From contig VUYT01000012.1 in assembly GCA_008802785.1 (NCBI GenBank), positions 186,001 to 250,000 on the forward strand: DNA of 64,000 nucleotides, read 5' to 3'. This document shows positions 1 to 12,283 of this stretch, in pieces. The stretch's first letter is position 1. Each line of letters starts with the position of its first letter. This stretch comes from Symmetrospora coprosmae (taxonomy: Eukaryota; Basidiomycota; Cystobasidiomycetes; Symmetrosporaceae). The notes beneath the pieces were generated by a model that was not told the origin of the DNA, searched no databases, and saw nothing but the letters and a program-made list of their open reading frames with translations. The position numbers were made by a program, and so were the translations under genes.

Positions 1-1509
1 TCAATGGTCGCAGTGACCACCTCTACGTCGTTCAGCGAGAACTGCGAGCCCTGCGCCACTACCCGCCCGTTCACGACAATCATCGCGCAGCCGTCGTAGT
101 ACAGCCGGTCGCCGTCGCATCCCTGCTGGTTTGCGTACAGGTAGATACCGCCGGACTGTCGAGGCGGAGGGAGTTTGCATAAGCTGGCAGCCTGCAACGA
201 CTGAGTGTACTGGGATCTGCTGCACCTTTTGTGTCGCCTCCTTCATTAGCTCGATGCGCTGGTATAGTTTCCGCAGCTCGTGGTGCGACCCGCTCGAATT
301 AGTGAAGATCTCGACGCCGTCAAGACCCATGCGGATGTGGGGGCTGTATTGGGCACAAATATTCAGCCAGTGCTTACTCAGAGAATAGCCGTTGCCTGCG
401 CACCTATTCGGCGTGAACAGCTCCTCGCACAGCTCGATCCCGATGCAGGTGTCATATGTCGAGATGACGGCGTCGCCGAAAGTCACGGTTGTCTGGGGAC
501 GATCACAGGTCAGACCAGATCCCACGTAGCAGGAACGCCCGTCAACCAACCTGCCCCGTCAGTTCCTTGATCATCCGCGGCAGGAAGTGCTCCTCGGTCT
601 CGCGGTACTTTGTCCACGGCGTGAAGAATCGTAGCTCTCTGTAGTTGCCGTCATTTGCCATCCACATCTTTGGGCGGATGAGGAGGATCTGTCCGTTGAA
701 GATGACGAGGCGGCAGTTGTATATGACATTCTTGTGGATGACGGGCCTGTTTCGCAGAATCGAAGGCAAAGTGTCGGCATGCGCACACGGCTCTGCACTG
801 GTCACACAGTCAGGGAACGAAGCTACGGACATGCCAATGTCACAGATGATGCCTTGAGCTTCTTCAGACTGCAGGATCTTGGCGAGCACCTCCCACGAGT
901 GCAGGACGGTGTCGCCTGGGAGAGACGGGCGAGCGATAGCCTCAGCTTGCAACGTCGCGGGAGGGACGCAGGTGAACGCGCACCTTCGAGGAAGTGGTCC
1001 ATGCATCCATAGCCGCTGTCATGGTGCCCACAAATGTACCATCAGTCCATGGTGCTGAGAAGAGAAGAGCTCGAGCAGTCACGGGCGAGTCTCACGTAAT
1101 CTCTAGCTCGGGGCCGACGCGCAGCTTGGCGCCCTTCTCCTTTGCGACCTTGATGGACTCGAGGATGCGCGCAAGGTTGCCTTCGAAGTCGAGGGCCCAT
1201 TGATTCAGGCTGTCTCGGTTGAAGGGCAACGTGGTCGGTCGATCCCATTCGCATCATCAGGTTGGAAGCCGCACGGACAGGGAAGAGGTAATGGGAGCCG
1301 GGCCGTGAGGGGGAGGAAATAGAAGTAGAAGTCAGCGTGTCTTTCCCGGGCGTGCCTGCCGTTGTTGCTGCTGTGTGTCGCCAGAATGCCGAACGGGATG
1401 GCTACTTCCGTGCGGAGATCCCGGCCGGAAACTGACTGCGCAATTCAGCAGATCTTACTGCATCAGAGGCGACGCACCTGCATGTTGCGACTGTAATGAG
1501 GTGTCCCAT
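1..1509 (-). CDS. QNS1: Glutamine-dependent NAD+ synthetase, N-terminal part (runs off the left edge)
   Basis: Converts nicotinic acid adenine dinucleotide to NAD+ using ammonia from glutamine; last step of NAD biosynthesis, cytosolic. Only the nitrilase-type glutaminase domain is in the window; the synthetase domain lies beyond base 1. The protein begins [10 protein letters not shown] (ATG at 1509). Exons I can place: 1478-1509, 1096-1209, 984-1015, 831-915, 551-746, one from 492 downwards (ending at FTPN), one carrying [20 protein letters not shown], and a last one from about 163 to the edge ([20 protein letters not shown]). The glutaminase triad is visible: Glu in PELEITGYGC, Lys in [15 protein letters not shown], Cys in [13 protein letters not shown]. 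The donor of the fourth intron is the non-standard but legal GTCCGT. Transcribed divergently from the metal transporter to its right, with about 155 bp between starts. Confidence 0.95.
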
Positions 1510-1665
1510 GGCTGCTTCTGCCTCACCCAGGGCTGATGGTGTGTGGCTCAGGACAAGCGGCGGCGCCACCGACGCGTGCAGAGGAGGACGAGGAGGACCA
1601 CAGCAACGCTCTCCTTGGTCTATTCCTGCTCGACTGACTGGACAGAGCATGTCGGCGGCGTCTCA

Positions 1666-3458
1666 ATGAACCACTGCAGAGTGCTGCGAGTTCATCCACA
1701 GGCACTGCATAGTACAGCACCGAGCAGGTCGTTCATCCGTGCTGCGAGCTGCATATCCCGCAGCACCTTCAAGTTCCAAGAGCTCCAGCAGCAGCAGCAC
1801 CCGTCTCGCCCGCGCAGACCAGGCCCCTTGTGCTTGCTCTTCCCACAATCAACGCCTTCGAGCTTGGAGCGCACCCTGCGACGCTGTTTCTCAACGACAC
1901 TCTCAATAGCAACACCTTTGCCTTCTTCGCCGTCCAATCCAATGGCTGCAGCCTCCTCCTCGTCGTCGTCGTCGTCCATAGCCGCTCCAGGGGCAGACAC
2001 GTCCCAGCTACGCGCTCGAGGCACAGGCGCAGCCTCAGCAGCAGGGACAGTACCGCCGACAGCAGCAGGAGGCGCACGGCCGCATTCAACCGACTCGCAC
2101 TCGCACTCTCATTCGCACTCGCACTCACATTCGCCCTTCTCTGCGCACACGCACTCCCACTCGGGCGACAGCGAAGAGGCCGCTGCTTTGGCAGCCGCAT
2201 TCAGCGGGGCCTCGGACAGGGGCTCCAGGATCATCCTGTGGGGCCTGGCGAGCAACGTCGGACTCACCATTGCAAAAGGCCTCGGAGGGTACTTCCTCCA
2301 CAGTGCCAGCTTGCTCGCGGATGCTGGGCACAGCTTGAGCGACCTCCTCGGCGACCTCGTCGTCCTCTTCAGCTGGCGACTCAGCCGCAGACCAGCGAGC
2401 AAGGCCTTTCAATTTGGCTATGGTGTGTACTGCATATTTCGTTCGCTGCTGAGCTGCCTTGCTGACCTTGATACGACTCTGTGCCGGAACAGGCAAGTTT
2501 GAGGCGCTGGGATCACTACTCGTCGCGAGTCTGCTAGTAGGCGGGGCCCTGGGCATAGGTACGTATCTCAACCAGAGCAGATAGGCCACGCTCCAGCATG
2601 AAAGCTGATTGCAATCGTTGTCGCTGCCCAGGCGTACACTCGTACTTCCTGTTCCTGCAAGCGCTCTCGCACGCCGCGTCTGGAGCCGCACCAGAACTAG
2701 CGCACGCAGCCGACACGATGCTCTCAAACTCGACCTCGCTCTTTGGCTCACTCGGCGAGCACGGCCACTCTCATTCCCACTCGCACATGCTTGACCCGAA
2801 CGCGGCGTGGGTGGCCTTCCTGAGCGTGGCCATCAAGGAGTGGATGTACCGCGCGACGCTCAAGGTTGCCAAGGAGGAAGGGAGCAATGTGCTCGAGGCC
2901 AATGCGCTGCACCACCGCAGCGACGTCTTCTCCGGCGCCCTCGCCGGCGTCGCCATTGTCGGGTCCAGCCTCGGCTTTCCCATGCTCGACCCCGTAGGCG
3001 GCCTCCTCGTCGCGGGCATGATCATCAAGTCCGGCAGCGAGATCGGCCTCAACGCGCTCAAGGAGCTCGTGGACTATGTCGTCGACCCGGAGCTCAACGA
3101 AAAAGTACGCAAGTACGTCCTCTCGCTGCGGGATGGAGAGTTCCAGTCGGAAGAGCACGACCACGCGCACGAGCATGCACACGATCATGGTCATGACGAC
3201 CATGTGCATGGTCACGAGCATGCTGCGGCAGCACCCATCAAGCTGCCCATCGTCTCAATCTCGTCGGTCAGGACATTCAAGTCGGGGACGTACCTGCTCC
3301 TCGACCTAGCGGTTGGCTTCCCGCCAACACTCACGATACAGGAAGCATCACAGGCAGCGGATAGGCTGAGCGATGCAGTCAAGGCCAAGTTCCCGTCCGT
3401 CAAAGAGGTCGTTGTGCGCTTTGACGCAGATAGCGAAGGTTCTTCAGAGAAGATCTGA
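1666..3458 (+). CDS. Mitochondrial cation diffusion facilitator (Mmt1/Mmt2-like metal transporter)
   Basis: Three exons (1666-2422, 2493-2558, 2632-3458) give 549 residues. I chose the ATG at 1666 because it opens a basic, hydroxylated presequence (MNHCRVLRVHPQ...) typical of mitochondrial import; an upstream in-frame ATG at 1543 is possible. The CDF core is clear: SLLADAGHSLSDLLGD carries the first HxxxD metal site, KFEALGSLLVAS follows, and NALHHRSDVFSG holds the second HxxxD. The C-terminal cytoplasmic-type domain ends in VKEVVVRFDADS. Yeast Mmt1/Mmt2 move iron across the inner mitochondrial membrane; fungal relatives may also carry Zn or Mn. Three His-rich stretches are present: Ser-His repeats near residues 145-165, a shorter one before LDPNAAW, and a His/Asp/Glu-rich loop near residue 445. 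The metal carried is inference. Confidence 0.9.
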
Positions 3459-3766
3459 GTTGTGCAACATGGTCCTACTTTGGTCTTTTCACCGTTGCGC
3501 CCTGAAGACCCGGACGGTGGTTGCCCGTTCGCTCTCTAGCGTTGTCAGAGGATGGCAGAGGTAATGGTCTTATCCAGCGATATGATGATGGCAGTGAGCA
3601 GCGTCTCTCGCGACGGTGTCCGGCTTCCTCCTGCCGAGCCGCGACCCGGACCAGGCACGTGAACCCCGAGCACCGTGTCTCTTCATTCCCCGTCGTCCCT
3701 CCTCTGCCCCTTCTCGTCTTGTCCCACCTCACGTTGCTGCACACAACCCCACGCAAACTCTCAATC
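3459..3766 (+). promoter_or_regulatory. Intergenic: 3' end of transporter and promoter of acyl-CoA dehydrogenase
   Basis: About 300 bases without a recognisable gene. The last 60 bases before the dehydrogenase ATG are C- and T-rich, as is common upstream of highly expressed fungal genes. No other motif recognised. Confidence 0.4.
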
Positions 3767-5396
3767 ATGGCCTCCACCTCGGTAACCCGCTTGCGCAATG
3801 GCGCTTCCGTCCTCGCTCGTGCCGGCGGTCCATCGAGCAGCTCCATCATCGTTGCGCCTCGGGCCCCTTGGCATCGACGCCCGTACGCCACTGAAGCAGC
3901 CGCATCCACAGGCACTCCGATCTCGTTCACGCTCTCCGAGGACCAGCTGGCGTATCAGACGCTCGCGCGCGACTTCACCCGCCGAGAGGTCGTGCCCCAC
4001 GCAGCGGCGTACGACCGGAGCATGGAGTACCCCACCGAGATCATTGAAAAGGCCTGGCACGCGGGCTTGGTCAACACGCACATCCCGGAGCAGTTCGGAG
4101 GCGCAGGGCTGGGCCTGCTCGAGGCGAGCCTGATCAGCGAGGAGCTCGCGTTTGGGTGCACAGGCGTGCAGACGGTGGGTCCGGCCAAGCTCCTTCGCGG
4201 CAGTGTCTGCTTTGACGGGCCAGCGCGACGTGCGTGGTGGGTGTGCGCACCCTGATCCTTCCTCTGATGCGATATGCCGCCCTTGCAGGCCATCGAAGCA
4301 AATGGACTGGCAGAGGCGCCCGTCATTGTCGCCGGATCAGACGCGCTCAAGACGAAGTATCTCGGGCGGATGACCGAGGAGCCGCTCATGGCTGCCTACT
4401 GTGTGACGGAGCCTGGTGCGTGTGAAGCCTTCTCTGGCTGAGCATGCCATTTAAGTGGAGAAGGATTGACTCTCGTCTCCACCACCCGCAGGAGCGGGAA
4501 GCGATGTGGCAAACATCAAGACGCGCGCGCGCAAAGAAGGCGACAAGTACGTAATCAACGGCAGCAAGTGCTGGATCACGAACGGGAGCAAGGCGAACTG
4601 GTACTTCGTGTTGGCGAAGACGGACGACTCTGCTAAACCGCACAAGAGCATGTCCGGATTTGTCGTCGACGCCAACACGCCCGGAATCAGCGTCGGCAAG
4701 AAGGAGGTCAACATGGGCCAGCGATGCAGCGATACGCGCATGATCACATTTGAGGAGGTTGTCGTGCCGGAGGAAAACGTCCTTGGCTCGTTGGGGGATG
4801 GGTGGGTGTCGATTGCACCGGCCACTTTTCTCTCGCTTTGACTGACAACCTGCCTACCCACCTGACAGTTTTAAAATAGCCATGTCAGCGTTTGATATCA
4901 CCCGTCCACTCGTCGCATCAGGCGCTGTCGGACTCGCCCAGCGCGCACTGTATGAAGCGGCGCGATACGCGCAGGAGCGGCAGACAATGGGCAAGGCCAT
5001 CATCAACCACCAGGCCGTGGCCTTCATGCTGGCCGACATGGCCATCGCCGTCGAGTCGTCCCGCGCGATGGTGTGGAAGGCGTGCGCGCTGAAAGACGCC
5101 GGGCAACGCAATACTTACTATGCGTCAATCGCAAAGTGCATCGCGAGCAAGGCCGCCGTCGACAACGCCAACAGCTGCGTGCAAATCCACGGAGGCGCGG
5201 GTTACAACACAGAGTACCCGGCAGAGAAACTGTTCCGCGACGCCAAGATCTTCGAACTGTATGAGGGGACCTCACAGATGTGAGTGCGCTGGAGCCTGCT
5301 TCGTCTAATGAGAAAGCGACTGACGAGACGCCATTATGCTCACGCAGCCAACGCCTGATCATCTCTCGCTTCATTGAGCAGCAGTATGCGCTCTAG
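3767..5396 (+). CDS. Mitochondrial acyl-CoA dehydrogenase, medium-chain (ACADM-like) type
   Basis: Five exons (3767-4174, 4289-4415, 4492-4801, 4869-5279, 5348-5396) give 434 residues, the normal family length. FAD-dependent first step of fatty-acid beta-oxidation, passing electrons to ETF. The N-terminus ([20 protein letters not shown], then [13 protein letters not shown]) is a mitochondrial presequence with an Arg-type cleavage region. Landmarks in order: [84 protein letters not shown] and [21 protein letters not shown]. The Glu in LYEGTSQIQRL is the catalytic base of MCAD. The closest match by motif is MCAD rather than short-chain or isovaleryl enzymes. It converges with a thioesterase gene; the stop codons are about 130 bp apart. 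Confidence 0.93.
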
Positions 5397-5529
5397 ATTC
5401 TCTTCGTTCTCACTTACTGGCACCTATTATCGCATCTTATCTGTTCGTTGTCTACGTACTTCCTCCGCGCAGCCTGCCCAATCTCGGAACCTCTTTAGTG
5501 AGTGGGAAACAGCGGATGCCCACCGCTTG

Positions 5530-7417
5530 CTACTGGCGAACCTCCGTTGGACTCGCTGAAATGCCGTACAACTTCCTCAGTGACCTGCCTACTTCCTTCT
5601 TGCGCATGCTCTCCAGCCAGCGGACACCATCGCTGTAATCCTCCGGCAGCACGTATCGCTTCATTGGCTCAGACGAAGCGAAGGTATAGTGGAACGTGTT
5701 CGTAATTGTCTTCTCGCCGGTATGCAAGTCGATCGTCGCCGCCTCGACACTGACTTGGAAGGATTTGTCTGCCAAAGCAATGCAGCAGGTGTCAGCACTG
5801 GGCTAATTAGCGAATCGATTGAGCGGAATGACCCTACGCTGCTGGTAATTCTGTATTGGCGAGAACGTGACTGCAGACGTGAGCTGCAACAATGAGCCGA
5901 CAACGACCGGCGCTTTGAAAGCCAGCTCATCAAGCGACAGGAAGGTGATTGGGCTCCGGGCAAACAGACATCCGGTCGAGTAGGCTGCTTCGTATGCGCT
6001 AGTGCAGAGCAGGAATGTCAGTTGAGGCTCTCAAGAGGACGACGGCCTTGCGGGCTTACAGTCGCATCAAATACCCGCCCTGGGTGTAGCGAGCGTCACT
6101 CCGATCAGCTTGCAGGAACAACGAGCATCGACAGCTGGCCTGGCTCACAAAAACGTTGCCGTGCACGTTCCTTTCCTGCGGGTGGCACATCAGGACGCTC
6201 GAGAGCTGTGTGCCCTTCTTCATCCAGACGACCTCCTCTGGGACGTGCGCGCCAGGCTTGTACCGGTCCGCAAACTTGGTGAAGACGTTGTGGATCATGC
6301 GTGACTCCTCCTCATTAGGGGGGTTGGTCTGCAGCGACTGCTTCAGGGCAAGCATCTTCTTCTGCTTCTGTTCCTTGCCGAGACTCTCGAGGCGCTGCTC
6401 GTCTGGGCTTTGAGTGATGAGCTTTGGTACAGGGTGGGCACGGCCAGTCTCCTTGCTGCGACACGCCATCGTGAAGCGGCCCATGAGGATGGTTTCGGGC
6501 GTGTCTGCGAGTCCGCGCGAGCGCGAGACGGACTGCAGCCGCACGGTGATCTCGAGTGTGGAGTTGCCCGTGCTGTACACATGACCGGAGAGACGCAAGT
6601 CTTCCGGATCTGTGAGAGAGTGCGAGAGCGGGCGCAGCATGTCCAACCGGTCCACTGCGGCAGTGACGATGTAGAGTCCGCTCGAGGCCGCGTCAGACGC
6701 GCTGGACCCGTCAGGAAGGACGTGCTTCCAGGCGATGGAGCCTGCCAGGCTGTCTAAATCTAGTACGATATCATGCAAGCGCTATCAGCAACCTTGTGCC
6801 GGCTCAGCTTGGGCTTCAGGGCTGCTTGCCCCACCCTCCATGATCCGCCCGACGCGCACGGACGTGAATGCGCCAATGTAGCTCTCCAGCAGGCCCGGGT
6901 CGCTCTCGAAGGGCAGCTCGACCTCGATGTAGGAATCTGCCATCCGGCGTTCTTTTGGCAGGTCGACAGCAGGTCCAGCCGCGGACCGATTCGGCAGTGC
7001 AGCTAGATCCGGCGCGTGCAGGTGCCTGTCCGCCCAGAAGCCTGCGGGGTATATGCTCAGCATTAACAGATGTACGAGTGTTTCAGGTGCAGACGACGCA
7101 CCTCCGCCTCGTAAACGCGACAGTTTCGTCTTTGCATCTCCCGCTCGCTTCGCCCTCAGTGCGCTCGCGAGGCGGTCCATCGTGCGAACAGCATTCGTCT
7201 CGGTCTTGCCAGTCAACGTTGCTTCCGCGAGCGGCGAGAGCGGAGAGTCGGTAGCGGACAACGCTTCAGAAGGAGCGCTCGATGCGACACTGCTGGAAGG
7301 GCTGCTGCTCAGGCTTCGGGAAGCGGCGCAGGCGGATGAGCGCGGCGCATGATGAGAGCGGCTCGGAGGTCGACAGATACAAGCGGCGAGTCCGCGGGCA
7401 GACTTGTATGCGCTCAT
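5530..7417 (-). CDS. Mitochondrial acyl-CoA thioesterase, double hot-dog (ACOT9-like)
   Basis: Hydrolyses acyl-CoA to free acid and CoA, probably in the mitochondrial matrix. ATG at 7417 opens a Ser/Arg-rich presequence (MSAYKSARGLAACICRPPSR). Exons I can place: 7102-7417, 6835-7041, 6149-6759, one starting at 6079, then two or three more to the stop at 5530. The two hot-dog halves are visible: SYIEVELPFESDPGLLESYI with VGRIMEDLDSLAGSIAWKH in the first, and CHPQERNVHGNVFGGYLMRL with AYEAAYSTGC in the second, closely following vertebrate ACOT9. The splice restoring IMEDLDSLAG uses donor GTGGGG at 6834; a 33-nt alternative would insert residues that homologues lack. Paired convergently with an acyl-CoA dehydrogenase, suggesting shared acyl-CoA metabolism (inference). 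Confidence 0.9.
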
Positions 7418-7745
7418 GTTGTGTCAGAAATGACAGCGGGAAGAGGAGAGAGGCACTGCATTGCACGTCTATGGTGTGGGGCACGACCGGAGTGGCGGCT
7501 CGGACAAACGCCGAAGCAGGATGGTTCGCTGCGCTGACACGAGTACAACATGGCGCTTGCGCCGGTGGGCAAAGAAGCACGAAGAGTCGCTGACAGAAGG
7601 TCATCGAGGCATGCGCCCGACTCAGACGGGACGCGCGGCAGAAAGTGGCGTTTTCGCCCCGTCGGACGCACAGGTGAATCCTGGGCGCCTTGACCGACAC
7701 GGGAGACGCCCGCTTGAAGGCACTGCGATCTTGAAGAGGCGATTT

Positions 7746-10700
7746 CTAGAGGCCGGGGGGAAGCGATGTCTTTCGTCCGAGAAGGTTGAACAGGTAGTCC
7801 GGAATGTGGTGCGGATCCTCGAGGTGCTGCGGGGTCTGCGGGCTGTTCGTGCCGTTGCCCAACTCGCTTGAGCGCCTGCTCGACAGAATCGATGGACTCG
7901 CCAGGTACTGGTCGACCACATCCTGGCTGGCGTTGCTCAGTCTTCGTATAGCCGCCTCCGGGTCGGGACCGATGGATCCTGCCTCGCTACCATCGCGGAT
8001 GAGGATGCTCTCTCCGCTGAGCGAGGAGAAGCGGATGGTGGGCTGCTGTGCAGCGTGCTGAGTCGAGAAGGGCACGCTCGAGCGGGACTTGACGTTGACG
8101 TTGGCACTTGACCCACAGTTGGCAGGATCCTGTGAAGCAGCGGTGCCCACATCATGCGATTTTCCGAACTTGAATGCTGGGTTGATGGTGGTGAGGCTTG
8201 ACTGGTGGAAGCTCTCGATTGCGGGATTGTCCGGGGTGAGCGTACTTGTCGCTCTTACGGCGTTCGTATTAATGTCTCCGTGCCCCTCGCCAAGCTCCTC
8301 AGCCTCTTCAGCCATCGCTTCGTTCTTGAGCGATATCGCGCTAAACGATTCTCGCAGGCGTCGAGCTGACAACGACGTCAGGCTTGATCTCTGTCCGAGA
8401 GAGGGGCGCTGGTGAGGGGCTCGATAGATACCGTCCTCGCCGAGAAGCGCTACGGAGAGCGACGCAGAGCGAGACGACTTCACAGCCGGGTGCTCGGCGA
8501 CGGCGCCGGCGGGCTGAGGAGGGCTTCTGGGGAACGCCGTGTCCCCGCTGCCAGCGTGCAGGACCGCCGATTCGGGCGTAGGAGGAGGTGGTCGGATGGG
8601 CAAGGCGCTTGGTCCTGATCCCGGCAGGAGGGTGCCAGGTTGCTGAGCAGGTGTGCGGCTGAGCTTCTGGAGGCTGAAGCTCTCCTTGCGCTGATAAACG
8701 CGTGCCTCGATAGCGGAAGATCGCCGTGCGAGCACAGAAGCCGGGACAAGCTGAGCGGTAACCGGGTTGTGTGGCTTGATGATGGTGGTAGCGCGGGCAC
8801 GGCCGCTTGCAGAGGTGGCTGCAGACGCGGAGCCCGGAGCCTCCTTCTGCTCGAGCTCTTCCACGAGAGCTTGGAAGGGACACGTCTCCTCTCCATTCTG
8901 ATGAGCATCCCCTGCTCCAGACGCAGCGGGCACATCATTCGTGTAGTGATCTACGCTGTCAGTGGCGCGAGTGAGGAGTGTGTCCTGGCCCTGAGCAGCC
9001 GTAGTGTACATTGCTGCGTGCTGGAACAGCTCCTTGGCCTGCGCAGCGAGCTGTCGCTGCTGCTGAGAAATCTGACCTAGCATCTGGTGGACTTGAGCAT
9101 CGGTCTGTCCCTGCTGGTAGGCCTGCTGGACCATGTGGGCGATCTCTGCGGGGTATGGCGCATTTCGATACTGCGGATAGGCGTGACTTGCTGTAAGAGG
9201 CACTGGAGGCGGTCTCGGAAGCTGGTAGGGAAGATGCGAGCTGAGAGGTGTGGCTCCAATATCAGGGTAGACGGGATAGTAGCCCTGGTGGATAGCTGTC
9301 TTTGCCAGCGTCGGGGAGTAGTTGGCCTGTCGCTGTTCGGGAGACGAAGCGTGGCCGGGTGGGGGATAATGGTATGATAGAGGGGTCTCGGGCGACTGGT
9401 AAGGCGCATCGTAGAATCGGCCCTGCCTAAGCATCTGCGAAGGGGAGGAGCGGGTCAGGGGTGCGGCAGGAGTCCACAGCATGAGAGAGGACGAGGAAGA
9501 CGGGGTGTCCGTGTCCGGGTCGCCTGGGAAGCGGTTCGATGTGGTACCTCGTCGGGGAGGGGTGGAAGGAGGGCCGTAGGCGGGGACTCTGTCGGGAGCG
9601 GGGAGGACTGCCTGGTACGCCGTGTTGTAGCGCGAGTGCCCAGCGTGGCTGTACATGCTGATCTGCCTGCTGTGCGGAAGAGTGCTCCTGGTGCGGCTCC
9701 TCGAGTGATCCCGGATTTTGCCCTGCACCTTGAGAACACGCTGGGCAGGCGTGTCGGCAAAGCGGACCTGGAGCGTCTCAAAGTACCCCTCAGGAAGCAG
9801 CTGGTGAGCGGGAAGACGCTTGCCGTTAAGCTCGGAGATCGCCGCTTCTGCCTCGGCACGGCTGGAGAGTCGCACGAATCCGGCTCCGCGGAAAGGACTG
9901 CCTACGGGCGCGCGCTTGCCGGCTTGGTCGCTGTGAAGGAGGAGCCGCATTGACTCGATCGTGTACCGGTCCTGAGGGAAGAGGAGCGAGACATCGTCCT
10001 CGTCGAAGCTGAGAGGGATCTGTGGGACGCGGGATGCGTACCATGAGCGTGTTGGAGCGCAGACGTTTGCTGCAGGGGAAAGCACAGCTCACATGCGAGA
10101 TGTACAGATTCGAGGACCGCGGATCGGCAGCCCAGGCCATCTTGCCAGTGTACGTTTCCTGTGCGGCATCGGCGGGCGTATTAGCATCATGCTGGACAGT
10201 GGAGCGGAAGAAGCGAAAAGAAGCGCACCTTTGCGAAGCATGCTTCGTAGCCGTCTGTGGCGTTGACCGTGCTCACGAAAGCCGCGGCCTGTTCAGGGCT
10301 GACAAACTTGACGAAGCCTGTCGAGGGGCAGGTGGACGCGTCCGATGAGTTCGGCGTCTAATGGCAGCTGCAGCCAAATGACGACGAACGCACCGATGCC
10401 GGAGCACATCGACTCGTTCCTGAGCTCCCGTATGGTCTTGATCGACAAAGGCTCTGCGATGCCAGACGCCCAGGCTCGTAGCTGATCGTCCGTAGCTGAC
10501 GCGGGCAGGCCCTTGATGTAGACATTGTATGGCGAGCGCAGGTGTTGAAGGGCGTCAGGGTCGAGCGATAGGCCAGTCCTTGAGGATCTTGAGAGGGTGC
10601 CTGCAGTGAAGGGCATGCCGGCGGGCGAAACGACAGCCACGTGCGTGAGGACGGGGATCGACAAGAGGCCTGCACAATGGGACATTCGGCCATCACTCAC

Positions 10701-10863
10701 TTGCTGCTCGCGAACGGCCGACTCCCCTCTGGGGGGAGCGGTGAGCATGAGGAACGAGGGGGCCGGTGGAAGTACTTGGCGGGAGGGACGGGCCCGGCGG
10801 CGGCGGAGGAGGAGGAGTCGACACAGCGGCAGGTGGATAGGTCTGTTGTAGTTGGATCTCCAT
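7746..10863 (-). CDS. RNA-binding protein with two RRMs (RBMS/MSSP-like) and a long disordered tail
   Basis: ATG at 10863 begins MEIQLQQTYPPAAVSTPPPP, a Pro-rich start. RRM1 contains SPYNVYIKGLPASATDDQLRAW (10.50-10.55 kb), with the RNP2 strand NVYIKGLP. RRM2 starts NLYISHVPQIPLSFDEDDVS and includes the RNP1-like strand GAGFVRLSSRAEAEAAISEL. Two closely spaced RRMs, the second opening NLYIS, follow the layout of the RBMS/MSSP family. At least three introns split the 5' half (one between AASK and GTLSRSS, one inside RRM1, one after NLYISHV). From about 9.7 kb to the stop at 7746 the protein is Ser/Pro/Gln-rich with no further domain. The role in mRNA control is inferred from family; the target is unknown. 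Confidence 0.8.
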
Positions 10864-12283
10864 GTTGATTGGGCGTGCTGGAGGGTTGGCTGGCGCTGCT
10901 GCCGCTAACTTGCTTGCTAGGAGGGGTACAGGCCGGCGGGGGACGGCTTGTGTGAGAGGTAGGAAAAGGATGGACAGGGATGGAGACGATAAGGAAGAGA
11001 CGATGGAGCTGAAGAGGATGAAGGAAGGGTAACGCGCATGTACTACTTGCCTGTCACGAGCCAACGACCGCCGGAAGGGATGCACGAACGGGAAAAACAG
11101 AGGAAAGGGGGAGGCCAGACGGAGCTTTCTGCTGGCAGTCTTCGTCGCCGTCGCCGTCGTGGTCGTCCTTCGTCGACTGCGAAACGCGTCTGCACGTGCC
11201 ATTCCGTCCGCAGAAAGGAGGTCGGGTCGGGAGCCGAGCAGGTCCGTGCAGATGCTTTCTCCACCTCGACAATATCCCCGAGAATAGCGCATTGCTTCCA
11301 TCTGCTCCACTTGAATTGGGGAAGATTGATTGCACATCTCACAGGGCGATCTCCGCTTGCTCTGCTTCGTTCCTCTTGACTGCCAGATCTCGGTTTCACC
11401 TGAGCGAACTCGCGCTGACCAGGCCCAGGCCCAGGCCTCCCCCGACTGTGCCTGACGCGCATCATGCAGAAGACGGGCCCATCGTTCGCTCGCTTCATCT
11501 CTTCGTGACATAGACTAGCCGGTCTGCTTTTCTACTGATCCTTCGCGGTGACCAAAGTCGGCGGCGTGCTGCGCTAATAAACTGGCCTGTTCCCGCTGCC
11601 TCCCGATGGTTGAGCTGAGCTGCATGCCGAGTTGATTCGACTGATTGAGACTGATTGATGAATGGGCCTCCACCGACATCCTGATGGCATCAATGACAGG
11701 CTTACAGCGCGTCGACGGGCGGGACGTGCCATTCTGACGGACGCTCTGACGGGGCAGCTTGCAGCCGTTCCCTGCATCTGTTCGCAGCTTGAGACAGGAG
11801 AAGCGCTGGCTCTTCTTCAGCCTCTCCTGACTCTATTGACCGCTGTACACCTGTGACGGTCCTCGAGAACCGTTCTTGCAACACCTCTAACTATCGGGTG
11901 TTGGTCTGCGCGAGAAAGGCTGGCCGTCATGCAGAGGAGCCCCAAGGCCGACAGTCGACCTAAGCCACATGGGGCAGACCTGCTTGCGTTATAGCGATGT
12001 ACCTTGTGTAATGTTGTCGGTGTACTCGTGTGTCTCCTGGCATGGCATCCCGTCGTCCCCTTGCCTCTCTTGCCCCATTTTACGCGCTCCGTCCATGTCC
12101 TCTGACGCTTCGAGCTCGACGCGTCCTGCAGCTGTTTGTCTTTCGCCCTGCCGAACCGATGCCCCACCCCGCCTAGACGACAGAAGACAGCAGCAGCGGG
12201 ACACACAGAGAGGACATAGCACGGATACTAGCCTGCCCTGTGCTTGTACATTCACCCTTCGAGGCTCGTGAAGGTCGTCCACG
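10864..12283. promoter_or_regulatory. 1.4-kb divergent region between the RRM gene and MSH2
   Basis: Contains the 5' region of the RRM gene: on the minus strand 10.86-11.05 kb is strongly pyrimidine-rich, which fits a promoter or long leader. The remainder up to the MSH2 start shows no convincing coding exon, RNA gene or repeat. Short reading frames here lack family resemblance. Confidence 0.5.

Noticed and set aside
6760-6792. 33-nt intron in the thioesterase
   Set aside because: A 75-nt intron starting at 6834 gives IMEDLDSLAG, which homologues share; the short one adds residues they lack.
10081-10100. GATTCGAGGACC, a B-box resemblance
   Set aside because: Part of the RRM2 coding region on the other strand; no paired stems around it.
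11640-11690. C/D-box snoRNA-like TGATGA ... CTGA
   Set aside because: Boxes too close, no terminal stem and no guide match that I could find.
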